From CAZNNH01 sp964574335 (lineage in GTDB: Bacteria > Acidobacteriota > Vicinamibacteria > Fen-336), in contig CAZNNH010000050.1 in assembly GCA_964574335.1 (NCBI GenBank), forward strand, positions 1-36,077: 36,077 nt of DNA, written 5' to 3'. Below the pieces are notes generated by a model, which ran no database searches, had not been told where the DNA came from, and saw only the letters and a list, made by a program, of their open reading frames with translations. The translations under genes were made by a program, and so were the position numbers. The stretch's first letter is position 1, and the number at the start of each line of letters is the position of its first letter. Shown here in pieces: positions 8,208 through 15,490 of the stretch.

Positions 8208-9212
8208 ATGAGGAGGTGGCTGGTCGCAGCGCTGGCGATGGCCTTCGGCGCCGCCGGCGTGACGGTGGTGGCCCAGGCCAACGTCAGCAAGCACCTGCGG
8301 ATCGCCGTGATCGGTAAGAGCTTCGCCAACCCGGTCTTCCTCGCCGCGCACCGGGGGGCCCAGGATACCGCCGCCAAGCTCGGCGCCCAGCTCGGCGTCG
8401 ACATCCAGGTCTCGATCCTGACCCCGCCGCGGGAGGATCCGGAGCTGCAGGTGCAGGCGGTTGAGAAGGCGGTCGCCGATCGGGTCGACGCGATCCTGAT
8501 CGCGGTCTCGGATGCCGGGCGCCTCACCCCCGCCATCGACGGGGCGGTCGCCAAGCGGGTGGCGGTGATGACCTTCGACAGCGACGCACCGGCCTCCCGG
8601 CGCTTCTGTCACTACGGCCCGGACGACCTCAAGGTGGGAGCGCGGCTGGTCGAGGAGGTGGCCGCCCGGATCGGCGGCAGCGGCAAGGTGGCGCTGCTGG
8701 TCGGCAACCCCGAGGCCCCCAACCTGAAGCAGCGGACCGAGGGCGCTCTCCAGGCACTGGCCGACCATCCCGGGTTGGAGCTGGTCGGCACCTTCTCCCA
8801 CGTCGAGAAGCCCCAGGACGCGGCCGCCGAGGTGATGCGGGTCGATGCTGCCCACCCCGACCTCAAGGCCTGGATCATGGTGGGTGGGTGGCCGCTGTTC
8901 CGCTCCAGCCAGAGCTTCGCCCTGCTCAACGACCTCACCCGCCGCAAGCTGACCGTGGTGGCGGTGGATGGCCTCCCCGAGCAGCTCCTCTACGTGGACA
9001 AGGGCCTGGCGGTGCTGTACGCGCAGCCGGTCTACGAGTGGGGACGGGTCGGCGTGACCACCATCGTCGACAAGGTCCACCTTCACAAGGAGGTCCCGGA
9101 GAGCATCCGGATGGACCTGGTTCGCATCGACCGGCAGAACCTGGGCGACTGGGCGCGCCAGCTCCAGAGCTGGGGTTTCTCGATCGATCCCGGGCAGTAC
9201 CAGAGGCGCTGA
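8208..9212 (+). CDS. Periplasmic sugar-binding protein (ABC-type, Peripla_BP_4-like)
   Basis: A 334-aa protein. The ATG at 8208 is preceded by AAGGAGGG at 8 nt and begins a signal peptide (MRRWLVAALAMAFGAAG). The mature part has the type I periplasmic-binding fold: RIAVIGKSFANPVFLAAHRGAQ, an AILIAVSDAGRLTPAID hinge segment, VAVMTFDSDAPASRR and AWIMVGGWPLF. This is the layout of ribose-, galactose- and inositol-binding proteins. It binds a sugar or polyol for an ABC importer, but no permease or ATPase gene follows. Next come a TIM-barrel sugar isomerase (76 nt later) and a Gfo/Idh/MocA oxidoreductase, so import and the first catabolic steps of one sugar or polyol are probably encoded together. 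The transporter partners must lie elsewhere, or the protein acts as a sensor. Confidence 0.85.
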   Translation: MRRWLVAALAMAFGAAGVTVVAQANVSKHLRIAVIGKSFANPVFLAAHRGAQDTAAKLGAQLGVDIQVSILTPPREDPELQVQAVEKAVADRVDAILIAVSDAGRLTPAIDGAVAKRVAVMTFDSDAPASRRFCHYGPDDLKVGARLVEEVAARIGGSGKVALLVGNPEAPNLKQRTEGALQALADHPGLELVGTFSHVEKPQDAAAEVMRVDAAHPDLKAWIMVGGWPLFRSSQSFALLNDLTRRKLTVVAVDGLPEQLLYVDKGLAVLYAQPVYEWGRVGVTTIVDKVHLHKEVPESIRMDLVRIDRQNLGDWARQLQSWGFSIDPGQYQRR

Positions 9213-9221
9213 GGTCGCTCG

Positions 9222-9238
9222 CCCGGGCCGCGCCCGGG
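9222..9238. other. GC-rich hairpin between the binding protein and isomerase genes
   Basis: CCCGGGC (9222-9228) pairs perfectly with GCCCGGG (9232-9238) around a 3-nt loop, within the 76-nt spacer. It could lower expression of the downstream genes or protect the upstream mRNA end. There is no T-tract, so it is not a classical terminator. Confidence 0.4.
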
Positions 9239-9288
9239 AGGGAAGGGAAGGCCGGGGCGGCCGCGGGACCGCCTTCGAGGAGGGAGCA

Positions 9289-10530
9289 ATGTCCTACCAG
9301 CCGTTCGAGCCGAAGTTCATGAAGGTCGGGGTGCTGACGGCGGCGCTACAGGAGCTGACGCCGCGCGAGGTCCGCGACGCCGATCCCGACAAGGCGGTGG
9401 AGGAGTGGGTGGCGTTCGCCCGTGAGCTGGGGGCCGACCACATCCAGCTCTCGGCGGCGTTGCACCCCTCGGAAGCCGACGTTCCCGCCGAGGCGATGCT
9501 CGACCCGGTCGCCAACACCCTCGACCTGCGGGAGCCCCTGGGCGCCGAGCGGGCCAAGCGGGTCAAGGGGGCGCTGGAAGCGCACCGGATCGGCCTGTCG
9601 GACGTCTCCTACTTCGACAACATGCTCCATCATGACCCGGCGACCCGGAAGAAGAAGCACGACTTCATGCTGCGGGTCTTCGAGGCCGCCAACATGCTCG
9701 GCGTCGACGCCGTGTGCGGGTTCGTCGGCCGCAACGAGCGGTTGGGGATGGACCAGAACCTGGAGGACTTCAAAGAGAGCTTCGTCCCGTTGCTCAAGGA
9801 GGCCCGCTCGCGGGGGCTCACCTATCGGGTCGAGCAGTGCCCGATGCCGGGCTGGAACAGCACCGACAGCTTCCACAACAACATCGCCTACGCGCCCGGG
9901 CCCTGGATCGCCCTCCACCGGATCTGCGAGAAGGCGGGGGTCGGCGACCAGTTTCGAATCCACTACGACCCCTCGCACGCGATCCTGATGGGGCAGGACA
10001 GCCGGTCGATCTTCCAGTACCTCAAGGACCAGGGGTACCCGTTCCTGATCGCCGGCTTCCACGTCAAGGGCCAGGTGATCGATGCCAGGGGCGTCTCCGC
10101 CTGGGGCTACGGCGGCCAGACCATGCAACGCGGCGATTGGGTGGGCGGCAAGCCCTCCGACAGGCCCGCCGACCAGGTCAGGGCGTGGCTCAAGCAGACG
10201 GTGCTGTGCGAGCACGAGCTTCCCGGCACGGCGCGCCACGACCCGCTGGCCTACCTCCAGAACCGGACTGTGGACTGGCTGGACCACCAGCTCGCGGCTC
10301 GCGAGCTGCTGACGCTGGATGTCGCCAACACCCACCTGGTGGTCGAGCACGAGTACCCTCCGGCGCGGGTGCAGAGCCGGGACCAGCTCGAGCCGATCCT
10401 GCAGGGCTCGATCGCCTTCACCCGCAAGATCGACGAGGCGGCGGCCTGCATGTACGCGCTGCAGCACGAGGTGCTCGGCTCGCAGGGGATCCCGGTGCAG
10501 GGGATCGGCCGCGAGGCGTACCGGAGCTGA
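9289..10530 (+). CDS. Sugar phosphate isomerase/epimerase family protein (xylose isomerase-like TIM barrel)
   Basis: A 413-aa cytoplasmic protein, longer than the usual 270-300 aa of the family. GAGGAGGG precedes the ATG. Four candidate metal ligands stand at barrel strand ends: E182 (RVEQCPM), D227 (HYDPSHA), H258 (AGFHVKG) and E353 or E355 (VVEHEYPP). This is the divalent-metal pattern of the AP-endonuclease-2/xylose isomerase-like fold. Members isomerise or epimerise keto-sugars, or dehydrate inosose (IolE). The extra length includes a loop at about 270-310 (GVSAWGYGGQTMQRGDWVGG) that probably shapes the substrate pocket. It sits between the sugar-binding protein and an NAD(P)-dependent oxidoreductase, so a polyol or sugar pathway is likely. 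The precise reaction is unknown. Confidence 0.82.
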   Translation: MSYQPFEPKFMKVGVLTAALQELTPREVRDADPDKAVEEWVAFARELGADHIQLSAALHPSEADVPAEAMLDPVANTLDLREPLGAERAKRVKGALEAHRIGLSDVSYFDNMLHHDPATRKKKHDFMLRVFEAANMLGVDAVCGFVGRNERLGMDQNLEDFKESFVPLLKEARSRGLTYRVEQCPMPGWNSTDSFHNNIAYAPGPWIALHRICEKAGVGDQFRIHYDPSHAILMGQDSRSIFQYLKDQGYPFLIAGFHVKGQVIDARGVSAWGYGGQTMQRGDWVGGKPSDRPADQVRAWLKQTVLCEHELPGTARHDPLAYLQNRTVDWLDHQLAARELLTLDVANTHLVVEHEYPPARVQSRDQLEPILQGSIAFTRKIDEAAACMYALQHEVLGSQGIPVQGIGREAYRS

Positions 10531-10549
10531 CCGTCTCAGGGGTGATCGC

Positions 10550-11545
10550 ATGACCACCGGGCTGCGCTGGGGCCTGCTGGGCACGGCGCGCATCAACCGA
10601 TCGTTGATCCCGGCGCTCGGCAAGAGCGCCCGCTCCGAGCTGGTGGCGGTCGCCAGCCGCTCGGCCCGGGCCGCCCAGGAGTTCGCGCGGAGCTGGGGGA
10701 TCCCACGGGCACTGGAGGGCTACCCCGCGTTGCTGGCCGACGACGAGGTGGACGTCGTCTACAATCCGCTGCCCAACAGCCTGCATGCCGAGTGGACGAT
10801 CCGGGCGGCGGAGGCGGGCAAGCACGTGCTGTGCGAGAAGCCGCTGGCGATCAGCCTGGACCAGGTCGACGCCATCGAGGCCGCTGCCGAGGGCGCCGGC
10901 GTGGTGGTGGCCGAGGCGTTCATGTACCGCCACCACCCGCAGACCCGCAAGGTGGTCGAGCTGGTCCGTGGCGGGGCGATCGGGAGGCTGCGCCGGATCC
11001 GCGGCGCCTTCAGCTTCAACCTGAGCCGGGAAGGCGACGTCCGCCTGGTCCCGGAGCTGGGTGGCGGTAGCCTGTGGGACGTCGGTTGCTACCCGATCAG
11101 CTACGCCCGGCTGGTCGCCGGGTCCCTGCCGGTCGAGGCCTTCGGCTGGGCGGTGACCGGCCCCACCGGCGTGGACCTCTCCTTCACCGGGCAGCTCCTC
11201 TTCGAGGACGGCGTGGCCGCCCAGATCGACTGCGGCTTCGACGCCCCGTTCCGAACCGGCGTCGAGATCGTGGGCAGCGAGGGGACCCTGGTGGTGCCGC
11301 AGGCGTTCAAGCCGCCCGCGGCCGCGACCCTGCTCTTGCGCCGCGGCGACGACACCCAGGCGGTCCCGGTGGCGGCCGACGAGCTCTACCTGTACGAGGT
11401 CGAGGACCTGGTCGCCGCGGTGCTGGACGGTAGGCCACCGGCCGTGAGCCTGGCCGACAGCCGCGCCAACGTGGCCACCATCCTGGCCCTGCTCGAGTCG
11501 GCTCGCGAGGGTCGTCCGGTCGCCGTCAGCTCCCGCCGGGCGTAG
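10550..11545 (+). CDS. Gfo/Idh/MocA family NAD(P)-dependent oxidoreductase
   Basis: A 331-aa protein. The ATG at 10550 follows the upstream stop by 19 nt. The frame is open further upstream, but only this start begins the Rossmann fold directly (LRWGLLGTARINRSLIPAL). The family motif CEKPLA contains K97, the catalytic lysine, and the second half has GGGSLWDVGCYPISYAR (D177, Y181). The GCYP form is seen in dihydrodiol dehydrogenase and xylose dehydrogenase-like members rather than in inositol dehydrogenases. It oxidises a sugar or polyol hydroxyl. It ends the three-gene plus-strand operon, and its last 20 nt overlap the 3' end of the convergent membrane protein gene. Confidence 0.88.
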   Translation: MTTGLRWGLLGTARINRSLIPALGKSARSELVAVASRSARAAQEFARSWGIPRALEGYPALLADDEVDVVYNPLPNSLHAEWTIRAAEAGKHVLCEKPLAISLDQVDAIEAAAEGAGVVVAEAFMYRHHPQTRKVVELVRGGAIGRLRRIRGAFSFNLSREGDVRLVPELGGGSLWDVGCYPISYARLVAGSLPVEAFGWAVTGPTGVDLSFTGQLLFEDGVAAQIDCGFDAPFRTGVEIVGSEGTLVVPQAFKPPAAATLLLRRGDDTQAVPVAADELYLYEVEDLVAAVLDGRPPAVSLADSRANVATILALLESAREGRPVAVSSRRA

Positions 11546-12956
11546 CCGTCCGGGCGCTGGCCCCGGGCGACGGCTGTGCCTGGCCCGGCGACGTCTCCGG
11601 GCGACTTCGGCTCCGTCTGCGGTCGAGACAAGATGGCTCGGCCAGGCTCGAGCAGACCGTCAGGAAGGGGAGGCGGGGCCGGGGCGCGAGGTACAGCACG
11701 GGGGGCGTGATGTGCCAGGTCCGCAGCACGCCCTGGTAGGCTGAGACCGCCCCCGCCGCCGTCGCGACGGTGAACAGCCCCACGCCGAGGGCCTTTCTCG
11801 GAGAGCGGGCGCCGGAAGGAAGCGCGAAGGCCGCAAAGAAGAGGACCAGCGGCATCGGGGCCACCAGGAAGCGCTCGGCGTACGCCTTGCCCCCGTGGCC
11901 GAACGTCAGCGTCAGCACGTACAGGACCTCGAGGGCGAACGAGACCATAACGGCCGCTGCCGCCGCCCGCAAGGGGTGCCGGCGCCGCCGCAGCACCGCC
12001 CAGAGTCCCGCCATCCCCCACAACAGCGTGGGGGTGTGGGCCAGGAAGCCGCGGCTCCCGACGACCCCTTCGAAGGCGTATCGGGCCAGGTTCGCGGGCC
12101 GGGCGTGACCGGCCAGCCGCGGCGGGAACCGCGATCCAGGGTAGTCGTAGCCCTCGACCAGGAAGTAAGGGGGCAGCACGCTCCCCGTGATCTGCCAATC
12201 CAGGAACGCGCTCGCCGCCGCCGGCAGAGCGGCTCCCGCCGCGAACAGAAAAAGCCCGCGGAGGCCTCGGCAAGAGGCAAGCAGCAGCAGTCCCACGAAG
12301 GGGATGGCCGCCGGCAGGTCGAAGCTGGCCGCCAGACCAGCCAGCACCCCGGCCCCCAGCAGCCTCCAGGCCGGCGCCGGCGCTTTTCCCATCAGCAGCG
12401 CCAGGCTCGAGAAGAGCGCGGCCGCGGCGGGCGCGTGGTTGTTGAACACCAGGCTGTAGGGCCAGAAGGGCGTCGCGAAGGCGAGCACCGCCGTCGTCAC
12501 CCAGGCCCGCCTCGCGGAGCCGGCGTGGACGGTCACCGCTCCAAAAAGCAGCGCCAGCATCGCGGCCGATGGCACGCCGACCAGCAGGAACGTGAGCCAT
12601 GTGTAGGCGCAGCCCGCCCGCGACGGGCAGGGAGCGCTGGAGAGGGCGATGCCGAACCCATGGTGCAGGATGGCGTACGGGACCGCGGCCAGGGCCTGGA
12701 GGAGCGGGGGCTTGTCCGAGTAGAAGTGCCCCCCGATGCGGAGCGTGTCCCAGGTCCGGCTGGCCAGGGGCGAGTCGTCGATGGCCCAGGTCCCGCGCTC
12801 GACTAGCGACTCGACCGAGGCCAGGCGAGACAGCTCCAACCAGGAATCGGGATGGGTCTTGGCCTGCACCCAGAAGAGGAGCAGGAACCCACCGAAGACG
12901 ACCCCGGCGGCGAGCCTGGTCGAGCTGTCTCGAGGAGCAGCGAGCGGGCCGGCCAC
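11526..12956 (-). CDS. Polytopic GT-C/GT39-like membrane protein
   Basis: A 476-aa protein with roughly ten to twelve hydrophobic segments. The N-terminal periplasmic loop has ERGTWAIDDSP and GGHFYSDKPPLLQALAAVPYA. The D-K-P-P-L motif after the first membrane segment is typical of lipid-linked sugar transferases of the GT39/ArnT-like and related GT-C groups. The last 50 residues are hydrophilic and basic (DRRRSRSRPETSPG). The start is GTG with no Shine-Dalgarno sequence, and a TATACT box ends 8 nt before it, so the mRNA is probably leaderless. A family-2 glycosyltransferase gene is divergent, 99 bp away, suggesting a joint role in decorating a surface glycan or protein. Donor and acceptor are unknown. 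Confidence 0.75.
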   Translation of the reverse strand: MAGPLAAPRDSSTRLAAGVVFGGFLLLFWVQAKTHPDSWLELSRLASVESLVERGTWAIDDSPLASRTWDTLRIGGHFYSDKPPLLQALAAVPYAILHHGFGIALSSAPCPSRAGCAYTWLTFLLVGVPSAAMLALLFGAVTVHAGSARRAWVTTAVLAFATPFWPYSLVFNNHAPAAAALFSSLALLMGKAPAPAWRLLGAGVLAGLAASFDLPAAIPFVGLLLLASCRGLRGLFLFAAGAALPAAASAFLDWQITGSVLPPYFLVEGYDYPGSRFPPRLAGHARPANLARYAFEGVVGSRGFLAHTPTLLWGMAGLWAVLRRRRHPLRAAAAAVMVSFALEVLYVLTLTFGHGGKAYAERFLVAPMPLVLFFAAFALPSGARSPRKALGVGLFTVATAAGAVSAYQGVLRTWHITPPVLYLAPRPRLPFLTVCSSLAEPSCLDRRRSRSRPETSPGQAQPSPGASARTATPGGS

Positions 12957-12964
12957 GGGACGCG

Positions 12965-12970
12965 AGTATA
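12965..12970 (-). promoter_or_regulatory. -10 box of a probable leaderless promoter (GT-C-like gene)
   Basis: On the minus strand TATACT ends 8 nt before the GTG start codon at 12956. Transcription starting about 7 nt past the box would begin at or next to the start codon. No ribosome site is present. The -35 region is weak. Confidence 0.5.
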
Positions 12971-13040
12971 CCCCTGACCCGGACCTCGACCGACTTGGCC
13001 GTCGCCCGCCCGAGCGCCCTCACCTAGCCCGATCCGCAGC

Positions 13041-13046
13041 TATACT
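13041..13046 (+). promoter_or_regulatory. -10 box of a probable leaderless promoter (GT2 gene)
   Basis: TATACT is followed by 9 nt and then the ATG at 13056. No Shine-Dalgarno sequence lies between. It uses the same hexamer as the divergent promoter at 12965-12970. Confidence 0.5.
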
Positions 13047-13055
13047 TGCTGGCCG

Positions 13056-13826
13056 ATGCCAGCGCTCTCGGCCGTGATCATCACCCAGGACGAGGAGCGG
13101 GACCTGCCCGCCGCCCTCGACAGCGTCCGCTTCTGTGACGAGGTGCTGGTGGTGGACTCGGGCTCCCAGGACCGGACCCGAGATCTCGCCCAGGCCTCCG
13201 GCGCCCGGGTGGTGATCCACACCCCATGGTGCGGGTTCCGCGATCAGCGCAATTACGCGGTGGACACCGCCGCCCACGAATGGGTGCTGGCACTCGACGC
13301 CGACGAGCGGGTCACGCCCGCGTTGCGCGAGGAGATCTGCCAGCTCCGGGACCAGGGCTTCGGGATGGCCGGCTACCGTATCCCCCGGGTGGTGCGTTAT
13401 CTGGGCCGCTGGGTGCGGGGGACGGATTGGTTCCCGGACCCGCAGCTGCGCCTGTTCGATCGCCGCCGGGGCCGGTGGGGCGGCGAGCTGGTGCACGAGT
13501 CGGTGCAGGTGGACGGGCCGGTGGGGCGGCTCCGCTTCGAGCTCGAGCACTTCCCTTATGCCGACGTCAGCGACCACCTGATCAAGATTGACTCGTACAC
13601 GACCCTGTGGGCGCAGCAGTCGCTGGGCAAGAGACGGGTCCCTGGCGGGCTGGAGATGGCCGCGACCTCGTGGTGGACGTTCGTGCGCAACTACGTGATG
13701 AAGCGCGGCGTCCTGCTCGGCCACGTGGGCATGACCGTCTCGATGCTCAACGCCTACTACACCTACGCCAAGCTGGCCAAGCTGCGTGAGCTGGCCGACC
13801 GCCAGGAAGCGTCCCTGGCCACCTGA
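13056..13826 (+). CDS. Family 2 glycosyltransferase (WaaE/KdtX-like)
   Basis: A 256-aa protein with the GT-A fold of family 2. The N-terminus SAVIITQDEERDLPAALDSV is the nucleotide-binding strand and EVLVVDSGSQDRT follows. The DxD-type metal site is D81-A-D83 in LALDADERVTP. Then come WFPDPQLRLFDRRRGRWGGELVHE and a late hydrophobic or amphipathic helix (GVLLGHVGMTVSMLNAYYTYAKLAKL) that may touch the membrane. This layout matches the lipopolysaccharide-core beta-glucosyl/heptosyl transferase group WaaE/KdtX and related enzymes. It likely transfers a sugar to lipid A core or a similar acceptor on the cytoplasmic face. No ribosome site is seen. A TATACT box 9 nt upstream suggests a leaderless mRNA. 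Confidence 0.88.
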   Translation: MPALSAVIITQDEERDLPAALDSVRFCDEVLVVDSGSQDRTRDLAQASGARVVIHTPWCGFRDQRNYAVDTAAHEWVLALDADERVTPALREEICQLRDQGFGMAGYRIPRVVRYLGRWVRGTDWFPDPQLRLFDRRRGRWGGELVHESVQVDGPVGRLRFELEHFPYADVSDHLIKIDSYTTLWAQQSLGKRRVPGGLEMAATSWWTFVRNYVMKRGVLLGHVGMTVSMLNAYYTYAKLAKLRELADRQEASLAT

Positions 13827-14488
13827 TCCCCTGTCAGGGCGCGGCCGCCGCCGGCAGGGCCGGGAGCTCGACGCGGACGCGCTGGTGGAGGTCTTCGAGG
13901 ACCACTTCTCGATCCTGCGTCACGTTCTGAGCCAGGTCAGCGCCCAGCTGATCGAGCTGCAGAAACGCCACCCCGACCAGCGCCTCGAGCCGCCGTCGCG
14001 GTCCACGCCGCTGGTGCCGGCCTCTCGGGACCTCGACCTGGTGGAGCGGATCTTCCTGCTGCGGCAGGCGGCCCCCTTTCGTCGCAGCAGCATCAACGCC
14101 CTGGCCGAGCTCTCCCGCGGCCTGACCGAGGCACGCTTCGAGTCCGGGGTCCGGCTGTGGCGCGAGGGGGACGCCGGAGGCTGGATGCTGCTGGTCGTCA
14201 ACGGAGCGGTGGCGGGCCATTCCGCCGGCCGAGGCCAACGCTTCTTGTTCGGCCCCGGCTCGCCGCTCGGCGTGCTGGAGGGGTTCTCGCGGTGTCCGCG
14301 CCTCCTCGATGCCGTGACCGAAACGCGGGTGGTGGCGCTGCAGGGCCGACGTCTTCGAAGACAACGCCGACATCGCCCTCGACTACCTCGCCGTGATGTC
14401 GCGCTGGCTGCTCCGCGCTCTCGAGCACGACCCGGGATTCCGCGCCGCCACCTTCGGCTTGCTGCAGGGGGGCGAGGGAGAGGGGTAG
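13786..14488 (+). pseudogene. Cyclic nucleotide-binding-like (Crp-type) domain protein, broken by one frameshift
   Basis: Two overlapping frames together make one sensible protein. The first frame carries VERIFLLRQAAPFRRSSINALAELSRG, RLWREGDAGGWMLLVVNGAVAG, GPGSPLGVLEGF and TETRVVALQ, the helix and beta-roll pattern of a cNMP-binding domain. After the GGG at 14343-14345 this frame turns into Arg-rich nonsense. In the +1 frame it resumes as ADVFEDNADIALDYLAVMSRWLL to the TAG at 14486-14488. Removing one G gives VVALQADVFEDN, just what the domain needs before its last helix. No DNA-binding domain is visible. The start is uncertain: GTG 13786 overlaps the GT2 gene, while GTG 13885 or CTG 13882 avoids that. 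It could be an assembly error, a recent pseudogene or, less likely, programmed frameshifting. Confidence 0.7.
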
Positions 14489-14529
14489 ACGGGCGCGGCC
14501 CGTGCTTGCGGCCTTGGAGGGGCCTGTTC

Positions 14530-14535
14530 TAAACT
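14530..14535 (+). promoter_or_regulatory. Candidate -10 box for the YtxH-like gene
   Basis: TAAACT lies 38 nt before the ATG at 14574, with the GGGGAGGAGG ribosome site between. The -35 is unclear. Confidence 0.35.
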
Positions 14536-14573
14536 GGGTCTCCACTCGTTCCACGAGGGGAGGAGGACTGCTC

Positions 14574-14894
14574 ATGAGCGACGATAACGGGTCGGGAGGG
14601 ATGGTGATGCTGGCGTTCCTCCTCGGAGGCGTGACCGGCGCCGCGCTGGCGCTCCTGTACGCGCCACGCTCGGGGCACGAGACCCGGGAGATGCTGGGCG
14701 AGCGGATCCGCGAAGGCACCGACCGCAGCCGGGAGCTCCGGGACAAGGCCGTGGCCCGGGGCAAGGAGCTGCTGGACGACGCCTCAGGCTACGTCGAACG
14801 GCAGCGAGGGAACCTGGAGAAGCGGAAGGAGCGGCTCGCCGCCGCGGTCGACGCCGGGCGCCAGGCGTATCGGGAAGAGAAGGACAAGGCGTAA
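14574..14894 (+). CDS. YtxH-like small membrane-anchored protein
   Basis: A 106-aa protein. The ATG at 14574 follows a strong GGGGAGGAGG site. One N-terminal membrane segment (MVMLAFLLGGVTGAALALLYAPRSG) leads into the YtxH hallmark LYAPRSGHETREML. A long charged helix follows (REGTDRSRELRDKAVARGKELLDD), likely coiled coil or amphipathic. YtxH-domain proteins are general-stress proteins of unknown biochemical role. The next gene encodes a DUF948-like protein, and YtxH and DUF948 genes are often neighbours, which supports both calls. The protein is anchored in the inner membrane with a cytoplasmic helical tail. Confidence 0.8.
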   Translation: MSDDNGSGGMVMLAFLLGGVTGAALALLYAPRSGHETREMLGERIREGTDRSRELRDKAVARGKELLDDASGYVERQRGNLEKRKERLAAAVDAGRQAYREEKDKA

Positions 14895-14977
14895 GGGGCG
14901 GAGCCGATTCCGAGAGCCGGCGCGCCCCCCCCGAAGCGACCGCGGGTGCGGGCGGGTCGGCCCTCCAGAGAGGTGTG

Positions 14978-15442
14978 ATGGACCGCTTGGCTTCTTGGTA
15001 CGCCGTGCTCCTGGGCGCGATCGCCTTGTCGTCGCTGGTCCAGACCGTGTTCTTGGTCGTGCTCGGCCTGCGTGGCCGGCGGCTGGCGCAGCGCCTCGAC
15101 GAGATCCAGCAGGGTCTCGATCGCGAGATCCGGCCGAGCCTCGAGAGCCTGGCCCGGATGACCCGGAACCTCAGCGAGGTCTCCGACCTGGCGGTGCTCC
15201 AGGCACGGCGCATAGACGCGCTGGTGGTGGACACCACGGAGAGGTTCGAGGATGTGGCGGCGCTGCTCCGAGGCTTGCTGCTCCGCCCCTGGGGCCGCTT
15301 CGGCCGCATCTCGGCGTTCGTGCACGGGATAAGGCGCGGCTACGAGGTCTATCGCCGTCTCGGTGCCAGCGAGCCCAGACGGGCGGCCAACCTCCGCCGC
15401 CGCGACGAACGTTACGACGAGGACGAGCACCTCTTCATCTGA
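14978..15442 (+). CDS. DUF948-like single-pass membrane protein
   Basis: A 154-aa protein. The ATG at 14978 is favoured over the adjacent GTG at 14975 because AGAGAGG precedes it at suitable spacing. The N-terminal membrane segment is YAVLLGAIALSSLVQTVFLVVLGL. A long helical region follows (RLAQRLDEIQQGLDREIRPSLESLARMTRNLSEVSD), then a basic tail (RRAANLRRRDERYDEDEH). This is the DUF948 plan: anchor plus coiled coil. No enzymatic motif is present. It lies between the YtxH-like gene and a hybrid histidine kinase, all on the plus strand with short spacers, hinting at an envelope-stress cluster. Confidence 0.65.
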   Translation: MDRLASWYAVLLGAIALSSLVQTVFLVVLGLRGRRLAQRLDEIQQGLDREIRPSLESLARMTRNLSEVSDLAVLQARRIDALVVDTTERFEDVAALLRGLLLRPWGRFGRISAFVHGIRRGYEVYRRLGASEPRRAANLRRRDERYDEDEHLFI

Positions 15443-15490
15443 GCCGGTCTGCCTCGCCTGACCCGCCGGGCGGCCGGCGTGTGAGACCTG

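Noticed and set aside
6260..8554. A 764-codon open frame on the minus strand
   Set aside because: It lies opposite the ASPIC/UnbV gene and the binding-protein start. Its translation is rich in Arg, Gly, Ala and His with no domain, as expected opposite a high-GC gene.
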